From Hyperoodon ampullatus (Eukaryota > Chordata > Mammalia > Artiodactyla > Ziphiidae), in assembly GCA_949752795.1 (NCBI GenBank), contig CATKHW010000385.1, positions 143,001 through 207,000 on the forward strand: a stretch of 64,000 nt of DNA, given 5' to 3'. Below, piece by piece: positions 1 through 15,800 of this stretch (position 1 is its first letter; each line of letters opens with the position of its first letter). The notes below the pieces were generated by a model that was not told the origin of the DNA, ran no database searches, and saw only the letters and a program-made list of their open reading frames with translations. The position numbers were made by a program, and so were the translations under genes.

Positions 1-1252
1 GTCCATGCCCCTTTTCATCAGAATGCTCCATGAGACTTGTCATCACAAGGCTCCATGGTCTTCTCATCACAATGCTCCAGGACATTGTCATCAAAATGCC
101 CCATTCCCTTATCATCACAATGCTCCATGACCCCTGTCATCACAATACTCCATGAACATTTTCAGCCCAATGCTCCATGACCTTCTCATCACAATGCTCC
201 ATGACCAATATCATCACAATTCTCCATGACCACAGTCATCACAACGCTCAATATCACCTGACAACACAATGATCCGGGACTCTTGTCATCACAATGCTCC
301 ATTCCCTAGTCATCACAATGCTCCATGACGCCTGCCATCACAATACTCCATGAACATTTTCAGCCCAATGCTCCATGACACTTGTCATCACAATGATGCA
401 TGCCCTTGTCATCCCAATGCTCCATGACCCCTGTAATCACAATGCTCCGTGACGCTTGTCATCACAGTGCTCCATGACACCTGTCATCACAATGCTCCAT
501 GCCTTTGTCAGCAAAATGCTACATGACCTTGTCATTACAATGTTCTATGCACTTGTCATCACAATACTCCATTACCATTGCCATCACAATCCTCCATGAA
601 CCTTGGGATCACATTGCTCCATGCCCTTGTCATCACAATGCTCCATGCTCCTTGAAATCAAAATGATCCATGACCTCTGTCATCACAATGCTCCAAACCC
701 TTGTGATCACAATGTTCCATAACACTTGTCATCACAATGCTCCATGATGCCTGTCATCACAATACTCCATGCCCTTTTCATCACAATGCTCCATGACCTT
801 TGTCATCACAATTCTCGATACACTTGTCATCACAATGCTCCCTGACACTTGTCGTCAGAATGCTCCTTGAACCCTGTCACAAAAAGGCTCCATGCCTTTT
901 TCATCAAAATGCACCATGCCATTTTCAACACAATGCTCCATGCCATTGTCATCAAAATACTCCACAAGCTTGTCATCAGAATGCTCCATGTCCCTTGTCA
1001 TCACAATTTTCCATGCACTTGTCAGCACAAGGCTCCCTGACCCTTGTCATCACAATGCTCCAAGCCATTGTCATCACAATGCTCCATTACCTTTGTCATC
1101 AGAATCCTCCATGACACTTGGCATCACAATGCTCCATGGCATTGTCATCACAATGGGCCATTACATATGTCATCACAATGCTCCCTGACACCTGTCTTCA
1201 CAATAATGAATGACCTGGTCATCACAATGCTCCATGCCCTTGTCATCACAAT

Positions 1253-2210
1253 GCGCCATTCCAACTGTCATCACAATAAGCCATGAAACTTATTAGACCA
1301 ATGCTCCATGCCCTTGTCATCACAATGCCCCATGCCCTCGTTATCACAATGTTCCATGACCCCTGTCATCACAATGCTCCGTGACTCCAGTCATCACAAG
1401 GCTTCATGACCTTTGTCATCACAGTGGTCCATGCCCTTGTCATCAACAGTCTCTGTGACCTTTTTAACCACAATGCTTCATGAACTTTTCATCACAATGC
1501 CCTTTGACCCTTGTCATCACAATGCTCTATGCCTTTCTCAGCACAATGCTCCATGACCCTTGTCATCACAATGCTCCATGCGCTTGTCAGCACAATGCTC
1601 CATGACCCATGTCATCACAATGCACCATGCGCTTGTCGTCACAGTGCTCCACAATCTTGTCATCACAATGCTCCATAAACCTTGTCATCACAATGCTCCA
1701 TGCACTTCAAATCAAAATGCTCTCTCACCACTGATATCACAATGGTACATCACTATTCATCACAATACTCCCTCAACCCTGTCATCACAATGTTCCATGA
1801 CTCCTGTCATCACAATGCTACATGCACTTATCATCACAATGTTTGATGATCCCTGACATCACAATGTTCCATAACCCCTGTCATCAAAATGCTCCATGAC
1901 CCTTTTCATCAAAATGCTCCATGACCCCTAACATCACAATGTTACATAACGCCTCTCATCAAAATGTTCCATGACCCTTTTCATCAAATTGGTCCATGAC
2001 AATGTCATCACAATGCTCCCTACCCTTCTCATCACAATGCACCACGCCCTTGTCATCAAAATGCTCCATGACCTTTGTCATCACAAAGCTCCATGACCCT
2101 TGGCATCACAATGCTCCATGCCATTGTCATCACAATACTCCATGAAACCTCTCATCACATTGTTCCATGCAATTGTCATCAAAAAGCTCCATGGTGCTTG
2201 TCATCACAAT
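1253..2210. repeat. 958-bp internal duplication, first half
   Basis: This segment is repeated immediately downstream at 2,211-3,168. It starts at the GCGCCATT variant (1,253) that recurs at 2,211, a spacing of exactly 958. The other HOR copies carry only one version of this segment, so this is a gain in copy 1, equal to about 38 units of the 25-mer. Confidence 0.92.
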
Positions 2211-3168
2211 GCGCCATTCCAACTGTCATCGCAATAAGCCATGAAACTTATTAGACCAATGCTCCATGCCCTTGTCATCACAATGCCCCATGCCCTTGTT
2301 ATCACAATGTTCCATGACCCCTGTCATCACAATGCTCCGTGACTCCAGTCATCACAAGGCTTCATGACCTTTGTCATCACAGTGGTCCATGCCCTTGTCA
2401 TCAACAGTCTCTGTGACCTTTTTAACCACAATGCTTCATGAACTTTTCATCACAATGCCCTTTGACCCTTGTCATCACAATGCTCTATGCCTTTCTCAGC
2501 ACAATGCTCCATGACCCTTGTCATCACAATGCTCCATGCGCTTGTCAGCACAATGCTCCATGACCCATGTCATCACAATGCACCATGCGCTTGTCGTCAC
2601 AGTGCTCCACAATCTTGTCATCACAATGCTCCATAAACCTTGTCATCACAATGCTCCATGCACTTCAAATCAAAATGCTCTCTCACCACTGATATCACAA
2701 TGGTACATCACTATTCATCACAATACTCCCTCAACCCTGTCATCACAATGTTCCATGACTCCTGTCATCACAATGCTACATGCACTTATCATCACAATGT
2801 TTGATGATCCCTGACATCACAATGTTCCATAACCCCTGTCATCAAAATGCTCCATGACCCTTTTCATCAAAATGCTCCATGACCCCTAACAACACAATGT
2901 TACATAACGCCTCTCATCAAAATGTTCCATGACCCTTTTCATCAAATTGGTCCATGACAATGTCATCACAATGCTCCCTACCCTTCTCATCACAATGCAC
3001 CACGCCCTTGTCATCAAAATGCTCCATGACCTTTGTCATCACAAAGCTCCATGACCCTTGGCATCACAATGCTCCATGCCATTGTCATCACAATACTCCA
3101 TGAAACCTCTCATCACATTGTTCCATGCAATTGTCATCAAAAAGCTCCATGGTGCTTGTCATCACACT
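2211..3168. repeat. 958-bp internal duplication, second half
   Basis: This is the second half of the duplication. Its entry junction at about 2,208-2,211 joins the sequence that normally precedes the ...ACACTGCTCGATG variant to the GCGCCATT variant, inside the shared core TGTCATCACA. It carries CATCGCAATAAG at about 2,225, as copies 2-7 do, whereas the first half has CATCACAATAAG at about 1,267. Confidence 0.92.
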
Positions 3169-4918
3169 GCTCGATGCCCTTCTCATCACAATGCTCCATG
3201 CCCTTGTCATTACAATCCTCCATGACCCATGTATCACTGTGTTCCGTGCCCTTGTCATCACAATGCTCCATGCCCACTCTCATCACAATAATCCATGAAA
3301 CTTTTCAGACAAATGTTCCATGCCCTTGTCATCACAATGCTCCATTACCCCTGTCATAACAATGCTCCATGACCCCTGCCATCACAACGTTCCACGGCCT
3401 TGTCATCACAAGGCTCCATGACCCTTGTCATCACAATGCTCCAAGACCCCTGTAATCACAGTGCTACATGCCCTTGTCATCGCAAAGCTCCATGATGCAT
3501 GTCATCAGAATGCTCCATGCCCTTGCCATCACAATGCTCCATTACCCCTGTGATAACAATGCTCCATGACCCCTGCCATCACGATGTTCCATGGCCTTGT
3601 CATCACAAGGCTCCATGACCCTTCTCATCACAATGCTCCAAGACTCCTGTAATCACAATGCTCCATGTCCCTTTTTATCTCAATGATCCATGAACCCTGT
3701 CATCACAATGCACCATGCCCATCATCATAATGCTTCAGGCTATTGTCATCACAATGAAATCAAAATGCTCCATGACCTCTGTCATAACACTGCTCCAAAC
3801 CCTTGTGATCACAATATTCCATAACACTTGTCATCACAATGCCCCATGACGCTCGTCATCACAATTATCTATGGTCTTCTCTTCACAATGCTCCATGACC
3901 TTTGTCATCACAATGCTCAATACACTTGTCATCAAAATGCTCCCTGACACTTGTTCTCTGTATGCTCCTTGAACCCTGTCATGACAAGGCTCCATGCCTT
4001 TTTCATCACAATGATCCATGCCTTTTTCATCACAATGCTCCAAGACGCCTGTAATTACAATGCTCCATGCCCTTGTCATCACAAAGCTCAATGACGCATG
4101 TCATCAGACTGCTCCTTGGCCTTCTCATCACAATGCTCCATGCGCTTGTCATCACAATTTTCCAAGACACTCTAATCACAATGCTCCATGCCCCTTTTCA
4201 TCAGTATGCTCCATGAGACTTGTCTCACAAGGCTCCATGGTTTTCTCATCATAATGCTCCAGCACCTTGTCATCACAATGCTTCACGACCTTGTCATGAA
4301 AATTTTCAATGGCCCTTGTCATCATAATGCTCCAAGCCCTAGTCATCACAATGCTCCATTATATTTGTCATCACAGTCCTCCATTACATTTGGCATCACA
4401 ATGCTCCATGCCATTGTCATCGCAATGGACCATGACATATGTCATCACAATGCTCCCTGACACCTGTCTTCACAATACTCCATGACCTTCTCATCACAAT
4501 GCCCCATGCCCTTGTCATCACAATGCCCCATGCCCACTGTCATCACAATAATCTATTAAACTTGTCAGACCAATGCTCCATGCCCCTGTCATCACAATGC
4601 TCCATTCCCTTGTCATCACAATGCTCCATGACCCTTGTCATCACAATGCTCTGTGACTCCAGTCATCACAATGCTTCATAACATTTGTCATCACAGTGGT
4701 CCATGCCCACATCATCACAAGGCTCTGTGACCTTTGTAACCACAATACTCCATGAACTTTTCATCACAATGCTACGTGACCCTTGTCATCACAATGCTCC
4801 ATGCCCTTGTCATCACAAAGCTCCATGATGCATGTCATCAGAATGCTCCATGGCCTTCTCATCACAATGCTCCATGCCCTTGTCATCACAATGCTCCAAG
4901 ACCCCTGTAATCACAATG

Positions 4919-7900
4919 GTCCATGCCCCTTTTCATCAGAATGCTCCATGAGACTTGTCATCACAAGGCTCCATGGTCTTCTCATCACAATGCTCCAGGA
5001 CATTGTCATCAAAATGCCCCATTCCCTTATCATCACAATGCTCCATGACCCCTGTCATCACAATACTCCATGAATATTTTCAGCCCAATGCTCCTTGACC
5101 TTCTCATCACAATGCTCCATGACCAATATCATCACAATTCTCCATGACCACAGTCATCACAACGCTCAATATCACCTGACAACACAATGATCCGGGACTC
5201 TTGTCATCACAATGCTCCATTCCCTAGTCATCACAATGCTCCATGACGCCTGCCATCACAATACTCCATGAACATTTTCAGCCCAATGCTCCATGACACT
5301 TGTCATCACAATGATGCATGCCCTTGTCATCCCAATGCTCCATGACCCCTGTAATCACAATGCTCCGTGACGCTTGTCATCACAGTGCTCCATGACACCT
5401 GTCATCACAATGCTCCATGCCTTTGTCAGCAAAATGCTACATGACCTTGTCATTACAATGTTCTATGCACTTGTCATCACAATACTCCATTACCATTGCC
5501 ATCACAATCCTCCATGAACCTTGGGATCACATTGCTCCATGCCCTTGTCATCACAATGCTCCATGCTCCTTGAAATCAAAATGATCCATGACCTCTGTCA
5601 TCACAATGCTCCAAACCCTTGTGATCACAATGTTCCATAACACTTGTCATCACAATGCTCCATGATGCCTGTCATCACAATACTCCATGCCCTTTTCATC
5701 ACAATGCTCCATGACCTTTGTCATCACAATTCTCGATACACTTGTCATCACAATGCTCCCTGACACTTGTCGTCAGAATGCTCCTTGAACCCTGTCACAA
5801 AAAGGCTCCATGCCTTTTTCATCAAAATGCACCATGCCATTTTCAACACAATGCTCCATGCCATTGTCATCAAAATACTCCACAAGCTTGTCATCAGAAT
5901 GCTCCATGTCCCTTGTCATCACAATTTTCCATGCACTTGTCAGCACAAGGCTCCCTGACCCTTGTCATCACAATGCTCCAAGCCATTGTCATCACAATGC
6001 TCCATTACCTTTGTCATCAGAATCCTCCATGACACTTGGCATCACAATGCTCCATGGCATTGTCATCACAATGGGCCATTACATATGTCATCACAATGCT
6101 CCCTGACACCTGTCTTCACAATAATGAATGACCTGGTCATCACAATGCTCCATGCCCTTGTCATCACAATGCGCCATTCCAACTGTCATCGCAATAAGCC
6201 ATGAAACTTATTAGACCAATGCTCCATGCCCTTGTCATCACAATGCCCCATGCCCTTGTTATCACAATGTTCCATGACCCCTGTCATCACAATGCTCCGT
6301 GACTCCAGTCATCACAAGGCTTCATGACCTTTGTCATCACAGTGGTCCATGCCCTTGTCATCAACAGTCTCTGTGACCTTTTTAACCACAATGCTTCATG
6401 AACTTTTCATCACAATGCCCTTTGACCCTTGTCATCACAATGCTCTATGCCTTTCTCAGCACAATGCTCCATGACCCTTGTCATCACAATGCTCCATGCG
6501 CTTGTCAGCACAATGCTCCATGACCCATGTCATCACAATGCACCATGCACTTGTCGTCACAGTGCTCCACAATCTTGTCATCACAATGCTCCATAAACCT
6601 TGTCATCACAATGCTCCATGCACTTCAAATCAAAATGCTCTCTCACCACTGATATCACAATGGTACATCACTATTCATCACAATACTCCCTCAACCCTGT
6701 CATCACAATGTTCCATGACTCCTGTCATCACAATGCTACATGCACTTATCATCACAATGTTTGATGATCCCTGACATCACAATGTTCCATAACCCCTGTC
6801 ATCAAAATGCTCCATGACCCTTTTCATCAAAATGCTCCATGACCCCTAACATCACAATGTTACATAACGCCTCTCATCAAAATGTTCCATGACCCTTTTC
6901 ATCAAATTGGTCCATGACAATGTCATCACAATGCTCCCTACCCTTCTCATCACAATGCACCACGCCCTTGTCATCAAAATGTTCCATGACCTTTGTCATC
7001 ACAAAGCTCCATGACCCTTGGCATCACAATGCTCCATGCCATTGTCATCACAATACTCCATGAAACCTCTCATCACATTGTTCCATGCAATTGTCATCAA
7101 AAAGCTCCATGGTGCTTGTCATCACACTGCTCGATGCCCTTCTCATCACAATGCTCCATGCCCTTGTCATTACAATCCTCCATGACCCATGTATCACTGT
7201 GTTCCGTGCCCTTGTCATCACAATGCTCCATGCCCACTCTCATCACAATAATCCATGAAACTTTTCAGACAAATGTTCCATGCCCTTGTCATCACAATGC
7301 TCCATTACCCCTGTCATAACAATGCTCCATGAACCCTGCCATCACAACGTTCCACGGCCTTGTCATCACAAGGCTCCATGACCCTTGTCATCACAATGCT
7401 CCAAGACCCCTGTAATCACAGTGCTACATGCCCTTGTCATCGCAAAGCTCCATGATGCATGTCATTAGAATGCACCATGCCCTTGCCATCACAATGCTCC
7501 ATTACCCCTGTGATAACAATGCTCCATGACCCCTGCCATCACGATGTTCCATGGCCTTGTCATCACAAGGCTCCATGACCCTTCTCATCACAATGCTCCA
7601 AGACACCTGTAATCACAATGCTCCATGTCCCTTTTTATCTCAATGATCCATGAACCCTGTCATCACAATACACCATGCCCATCATCATAATGCTTCAGGC
7701 TATTGTCATCACAATGAAATCAAAATGCTCCATGACCTCTGTCATAACACTGCTCCAAACCCTTGTGATCACAATATTCCATAACACTTGTCATCACAAT
7801 GCCCCATGACGCTCGTCATCACAATTATCTATGGTCTTCTCTTCACAATGCTCCATGACCTTTGTCATCACAATGCTCAATACACTTGTCATCAAAATGC

Positions 7901-8878
7901 TCCCTGACACTTGTTCTCTGTATGCTCCTTGAACCCTGTCATGACAAGGCTCCATGCCTTTTTCATCACAATGATCCATGCCTTTTTCATCACAATGCTC
8001 CAAGACGCCTGTAATTACAATGCTCCATGCCCTTGTCATCACAAAGCTCAATGACGCATGTCATCAGACTGCTCCTTGGCCTTCTCATCACAATGCTCCA
8101 TGCGCTTGTCATCACAATTTTCCAAGACACTCTAATCACAATGCTCCATGCCCCTTTTCATCAGTATGCTCCATGAGACTTGTCTCACAAGGCTCCATGG
8201 TTTTCTCATCATAATGCTCCAGCACCTTGTCATCACAATGCTTCACGACCTTGTCATGAAAATTTTCAATGGCCCTTGTCATCATAATGCTCCAAGCCCT
8301 AGTCATCACAATTCTCCATTATATTTGTCATCACAATCCTCCATTACATTTGGCATCACAATGCTCCATGCCATTGTCATCGCAATGGACCATGACATAT
8401 GTCATCACAATGCTCCCTGACACCTGTCTTCACAATACTCCATGACCTTCTCATCACAATGCCCCATGCCCTTGTCATCACAATGCCCCATGCCCACTGT
8501 CATCACAATAATCTATTAAACTTGTCAGACCAATGCTCCATGCCCCTGTCATCACAATGCTCCATGCCCTTGTCATCACAATGCTCCATGACCCTTGTCA
8601 TCACAATGCTCTGTGACTCCAGTCATCACAATGCTTCATAACATTTGTCATCACAGTGGTCCATGCCCACATCATCACAAGGCTCTGTGACCTTTGTAAC
8701 CACAATACTCCATGAACTTTTCATCACAATGCTACGTGACCCTTGTCATCACAATGCTCCATGCCCTTGTCATCACAAAGCTCCATGATGCATGTCATCA
8801 GAATGCTCCATGGCCTTCTCATCACAATGCTCCATGCCCTTGTCATCACAATGCTCCAAGACCCCTGTAATCACAATG
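4919..8878. repeat. HOR copy 2 of the 25-bp array (reference length)
   Basis: This is a complete 3,960-base copy without large gains or losses, so it is used here as the reference form. It aligns across its full length with copies 1 and 3-6, with sparse substitutions only. The boundary is set by the recurrence of GTCCATGCCCCTTTTCATC at 4,919 and 8,879. Confidence 0.93.
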
Positions 8879-11800
8879 GTCCATGCCCCTTTTCATCAGA
8901 ATGCTCCATGAGACTTGTCATCACAAGGCTCCATGGTCTTCTCATCACAATGCTCCAGGACATTGTCATCAAAATGCCCCATTCCCTTATCATCACAATG
9001 CTCCATGACCCCTGTCATCACAATACTCCATGAACATTTTCAGCCCAATGCTCCATGACCTTCTCATCACAATGCTCCATGACCAATATCATCACAATTC
9101 TCCATGACCACAGTCATCACAACGCTCAATATCACCTGACAACACAATGATCCGGGACTCTTGTCATCACAATGCTCCATTCCCTAGTCATCACAATGCT
9201 CCATGACGCCTGTCATCACAATACTCCATGAACATTTTCAGCCCAATGCTCCATGACACTTGTCATCACAATGATGCATGCCCTTGTCATCCCAATGCTC
9301 CATGACCCCTGTAATCACAATGCTCCGTGACGCTTGTCATCACAGTGCTCCATGACACCTGTCATCACAATGCTCCATGCCTTTGTCAGCAAAATGCTAC
9401 ATGACCTTGTCATTACAATGTTCTATGCACTTGTCATCACAATACCCCATTACCATTGCCATCACAATCCTCCATGAACCTTGGGATCACATTGCTCCAT
9501 GCCCTTGTCATCACAATGCTCCATGCTCCTTGAAATCAAAATGATCCATGACCTCTGTCATCACAATGCTCCAAACCCTTGTGATCACAATGTTCCATAA
9601 CACTTGTCATCACAATGCTCCATGATGCCTGTCATCACAATACTCCATGCCCTTTTCATCACAATGCTCCATGACCTTTGTCATCACAATTCTCGATACA
9701 CTTGTCATCACAATGCTCCCTGACACTTGTCGTCAGAATGCTCCTTGAACCCTGTCACAAAAAGGCTCCATGCCTTTTTCATCAAAATGCACCATGCCAT
9801 TTTCAACACAATGCTCCATGCCATTGTCATCAGAATACTCCACAAGCTTGTCATCAGAATGCTCCATGTCCCTTGTCATCACAATTTTCCATGCACTTGT
9901 CAGCACAAGGCTCCCTGACCCTTGTCATCACAATGCTCCAAGCCATTGTCATCACAATGCTCCATTACCTTTGTCATCAGAATCCTCCATGACACTTGGC
10001 ATCACAATGCTCCATGGCATTGTCATCACAATGGGCCATTACATATGTCATCACAATGCTCCCTGACACCTGTCTTCACAATAATGAATGACCTGGTCAT
10101 CACAATGCTCCATGCCCTTGTCATCACAATGTGCCATTCCAACTGTCATCGCAATAAGCCATGAAACTTATTAGACCAATGCTCCATGCCCTTGTCATCA
10201 CAATGCCCCATGCCCTTGTTATCGCAATGTTCCATGACCCCTGTCATCACAATGCTCCGTGACTCCAGTCATCACAAGGCTTCATGACCTTTGTCATCAC
10301 AGTGGTCCATGCCCTTGTCATCAACAGTCTCTGTGACCTTTTTAACCACAATGCTTCATGAACTTTTCATCACAATGCCCTTTGACCCTTGTCATCACAA
10401 TGCTCTATGCCTTTCTCAGCACAATGCTCCATGACCCTTGTCATCACAATGCTCCATGCGCTTGTCAGCACAATGCTCCATGACCCATGTCATCACAATG
10501 CACCATGCGCTTGTCGTCACAGTGCTCCACAATCTTGTCATCACAATGCTCCATAAACCTTGTCATCACAATGCTCCATGCACTTCAAATCAAAATGCTC
10601 TCTCACCACTGATATCACAATGGTACATCACTATTCATCACAATACTCCCTCAACCCTGTCATCACAATGTTCCATGACTCCTGTCATCACAATGCTACA
10701 TGCACTTATCATCACAATGTTTGATGATCCCTGACATCACAATGTTCCATAACCCCTGTCATCAAAATGCTCCATGACCCTTTTCATCAAAATGCTCCAT
10801 GACCCCTAACATCACAATGTTACATAACGCCTCTCATCAAAATGTTCCATGACCCTTTTCATCAAATTGGTCCATGACAATGTCATCACAATGCTCCCTA
10901 CCCTTCTCATCACAATGCACCACGCCCTTGTCATCAAAATGCTCCATGACCTTTGTCATCACAAAGCTCCATGACCCTTGGCATCACAATGCTCCATGAA
11001 ACCTCTCATCACATTGTTCCATGCAATTGTCATCAAAAAGCTCCATGGTGCTTGTCATCACACTGCTCGATGCCCTTCTCATCACAATGCTCCATGCCCT
11101 TGTCATTACAATCCTCCATGACCCATGTATCACTGTGTTCCGTGCCCTTGTCATCACAATGCTCCATGCCCACTCTCATCACAATAATCCATGAAACTTT
11201 TCAGACAAATGTTCCATGCCCTTGTCATCACAATGCTCCATTACCCCTGTCATAACAATGCTCCATGACCCCTGCCATCACAACGTTCCACGGCCTTGTC
11301 ATCACAAGGCTCCATGACCCTTGTCATCACAATGCTCCAAGACCACTGTAATCACAGTGCTACATGCCCTTGTCATCACAAAGCTCCATGATGCATGTCA
11401 TCAGAATGCTCCATGCCCTTGCCATCACAATGCTCCATTACCCCTGTGATAACAATGCTCCATGACCCCTGCCATCACGATGTTCCATGGCCTTGTCATC
11501 ACAAGGCTCCATGACCCTTCTCATCACAATGCTCCAAGACACCTGTAATCACAATGCTCCATGTCCCTTTTTATCTCAATGATCCATGAACCCTGTCATC
11601 ACAATGCACCATGCCCATCATCATAATGCTTCAGGCTATTGTCATCACAATGAAATCAAAATGCTCCATGACCTCTGTCATAACACTGCTCCAAACCCTT
11701 GTGATCACAATATTCCATAACACTTGTCATCACAATGCCCCATGACGCTCGTCATCACAATTATCTATGGTCTTCTCTTCACAATGCTCCATGACCTTTG

Positions 11801-12814
11801 TCATCACAATGCTCAATACACTTGTCATCAAAATGCTCCCTGACACTTGTTCTCTGTATGCTCCTTGAACCCTGTCATGACAAGGCTCCATGCCTTTTTC
11901 ATCACAATGATCCATGCCTTTTTCATCACAATGTTCCAAGACGCCTGTAATTACAATGCTCCATGCCCTTGTCATCACAAAGCTCAATGACGCATGTCAT
12001 CAGACTGCTCCTTGGCCTTCTCATCACAATGCTCCATGCGCTTGTCATCACAATTTTCCAAGACACTCTAATCACAATGCTCCATGCCCCTTTTCATCAG
12101 TATGCTCCATGAGACTTGTCTCACAAGGCTCCATGGTTTTCTCATCATAATGCTCCAGCACCTTGTCATCACAATGCTTCACGACCTGGTCATGAAAATT
12201 TTCAATGGCCCTTGTCATCATAATGCTCCAAGCCCTAGTCATCACAATGCTCCATTATATTTGTCATCACAATCCTCCATTACATTTGGCATCACAATGC
12301 TCCATGCCATTGTCATCGCAATGGACCATGACATATGTCATCACAATGCTCCCTGACACCTGTCTTCACAATACTCCATGACCTTCTCATCACAATGCCT
12401 CATGCCCTTGTCATCACAATGCCCCATGCCCACTGTCATCACAATAATCTATTAAACTTGTCAGACCAATGCTCCATGCCCCTGTCATCACAATGCTCCA
12501 TGCCCTTGTCATCACAATGCTCCATGACCCTTGTCATCACAATGCTCTGTGACTCCAGTCATCACAATGCTTCATAACATTTGTCATCACAGTGGTCCAT
12601 GCCCACATCATCACAAGGCTCTGTGACCTTTGTAACCACAATACTCCATGAACTTTTCATCACAATGCTACGTGACCCTTGTCATCACAATGCTCCATGC
12701 CCTTGTCATCACAAAGCTCCATGATGCATGTCATCAGAATGCTCCATGGCCTTCTCATCACAATGCTCCATGCCCTTGTCATCACAATGCTCCAAGACCC
12801 CTGTAATCACAATG
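8879..12814. repeat. HOR copy 3 of the 25-bp array
   Basis: This copy is 3,936 bases long. One 24-base unit is missing near 10,997, where the CCATTGTCATCACAATACTC unit found in other copies is absent. It shares private variants with copy 5 that copies 2 and 4 lack: CATCAGAATACTCC near 9,830, AATGTGCCATTCC near 10,130 and GACCACTGTAATC near 11,341. It also has TTATCGCAATG near 10,218, which copies 5 and 6 share. Confidence 0.92.
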
Positions 12815-15800
12815 GTCCATGCCCCTTTTCATCAGAATGCTCCATGAGACTTGTCATCACAAGGCTCCATGGTCTTCTCATCACAATGCTCCAGGACATT
12901 GTCATCAAAATGCCCCATTCCCTTATCATCACAATGCTCCATGACCCCTGTCATCACAATACTCCATGAACATTTTCAGCCCAATGCTCCATGACCTTCT
13001 CATCACAATGCTCCATGACCAATATCATCACAATTCTCCATGACCACAGTCATCACAATGCTCAATATCACCTGACAACACAATGATCCGGGACTCTTGT
13101 CATCACAATGCTCCATTCCCTAGTCATCACAATGCTCCATGACGCCTGCCATCACAATACTCCATGAACATTTTCAGCCCAATGCTCCATGACACTTGTC
13201 ATCACAATGATGCATGCCCTTGTCATCCCAATGCTCCATGACCCCTGTAATCACAATGCTCCGTGACGCTTGTCATCACAGTGCTCCATGACACCTGTCA
13301 TCACAATGCTCCATGCCTTTGTCAGCAAAATGCTACATGACCTTGTCATTACAATGTTCTATGCACTTGTCATCACAATACTCCATTACCATTGCCATCA
13401 CAATCCTCCATGAACCTTGGGATCACATTGCTCCATGCCCTTGTCATCACAATGCTCCATGCTCCTTGAAATCAAAATGATCCATGACCTCTGTCATCAC
13501 AATGCTCCAAACCCTTGTGATCACAATGTTCCATAACACTTGTCATCACAATGCTCCATGATGCCTGTCATCACAATACTCCATGCCCTTTTCATCACAA
13601 TGCTCCATGACCTTTGTCATCACAATTCTCGATACACTTGTCATCACAATGCTCCCTGACACTTGTCGTCAGAATGCTCCTTGAACCCTGTCACAAAAAG
13701 GCTCCATGCCTTTTTCATCAAAATGCACCATGCCATTTTCAACACAATGCTCCATGCCATTGTCATCAAAATACTCCACAAGCTTGTCATCAGAATGCTC
13801 CATGTCCCTTGTCATCACAATTTTCCATGCACTTGTCAGCACAAGGCTCCCTGACCCTTGTCATCACAATGCTCCAAGCCATTGTCATCACAATGCTCCA
13901 TTACCTTTGTCATCAGAATCCTCCATGACACTTGGCATCACAATGCTCCATGGCATTGTCATCACAATGGGCCATTACATATGTCATCACAATGCTCCCT
14001 GACACCTGTCTTCACAATAATGAATGACCTGGTCATCACAATGCTCCATGCCCTTGTCATCACAATGCGCCATTCCAACTGTCATCGCAATAAGCCATGA
14101 AACTTATTAGACCAATGCTCCATGCCCTTGTCATCACAATGCCCCATGCCCTTGTTATCACAATGTTCCATGACCCCTGTCATCACAATGCTCCGTGACT
14201 CCAGTCATCACAAGGCTTCATGACCTTTGTCATCACAGTGGTCCATGCCCTTGTCATCAACAGTCTCTGTGACCTTTTTAACCACAATGCTTCATGAACT
14301 TTTCATCACAATGCCCTTTGACCCTTGTCATCACAATGCTCTATGCCTTTCTCAGCACAATGCTCCATGACCCTTGTCATCACAATGCTCCATGCGCTTG
14401 TCAGCACAATGCTCCATGACCCATGTCATCACAATGCACCATGCGCTTGTCGTCACAGTGCTCCACAATCTTGTCATCACAATGCTCCATAAGCCTTGTC
14501 ATCACAATGCTCCATGCACTTCAAATCAAAATGCTCTCTCACCACTGATATCACAATGGTACATCACTATTCATCACAATACTCCCTCAACCCTGTCATC
14601 ACAATGTTCCATGACTCCTGTCATCACAATGCTACATGCACTTATCATCACAATGTTTGATGATCCCTGACATCACAATGTTCCATAACCCCTGTCATCA
14701 AAATGCTCCATGACCCTTTTCATCAAAATGCTCCATGACCCCTAACATCACAATGTTACATAACGCCTCTCATCAAAATGTTCCATGACCCTTTTCATCA
14801 AATTGGTCCATGACAATGTCATCACAATGCTCCCTACACTTCTCATCACAATGCACCACGCCCTTGTCATCAAAATGCTCCATGACCTTTGTCATCACAA
14901 AGCTCCATGACCCTTGGCATCACAATGCTCCATGCCATTGTCATCACAATACTCCATGAAACCTCTCATCACATTGTTCCATGCAATTGTCATCAAAAAG
15001 CTCCATGGTGCTTGTCATCACACTGCTCGATGCCCTTCTCATCACAATGCTCCATGCCCTTGTCATTACAATCCTCCATGACCCATGTATCACTGTGTTC
15101 CGTGCCCTTGTCATCACAATGCTCCATGCCCACTCTCATCACAATAATCCATGAAACTTTTCAGACAAATGTTCCATGCCCTTGTCATCACAATGCTCCA
15201 TTACCCCTGTCATAACAATGCTCCATGACCCCTGCCATCACAACGTTCCACGGCCTTGTCATCACAAGGCTCCATGACCCTTGTCATCACAATGCTCCAA
15301 GACCCCTGTAATCACAGTGCTACATGCCCTTGTCATCGCAAAGCTCCATGATGCATGTCATCAGAATGCTCCATGCCCTTGCCATCACAATGCTCCATTA
15401 CCCCTGTGATAACAATGCTCCATGACCCCTGCCATCACGATGTTCCATGGCCTTGTCATCACAAGGCTCCATGACCCTTCTCATCACAATGCTCCATGTC
15501 CCTTTTTATCTCAATGATCCATGAACCCTGTCATCACAATGCACCAAGCCCATCATCATAATGCTTCAGGCTATTGTCATCACAATGAAATCAAAATGCT
15601 CCATGACCTCTGTCATAACACTGCTTCAAACCCTTGTGATCACAATATTCCATGACGCTCGTCATCACAATGCCCCATGACGCTCGTCATCACAATTATC
15701 TATGGTCTTCTCTTCACAATGCTCCATGACCTTTGTCATCACAATGCTCAATACACTTGTCATCAAAATGCTCCCTGACACTTGTTCTCTGTATGCTCCT

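Larger units (their letters stand above)
1..4918. repeat. HOR copy 1 of the 25-bp array (with internal duplication)
   Basis: This is the first copy in the window, phased so that position 1 matches 4,919. Its length of 4,918 bases is the usual 3,960 plus a 958-base internal tandem duplication (1,253-2,210 repeated at 2,211-3,168). Apart from the duplication it follows copy 2 almost base for base, differing by scattered substitutions. The true start of the HOR is arbitrary because the array continues beyond the left edge. Confidence 0.93.
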
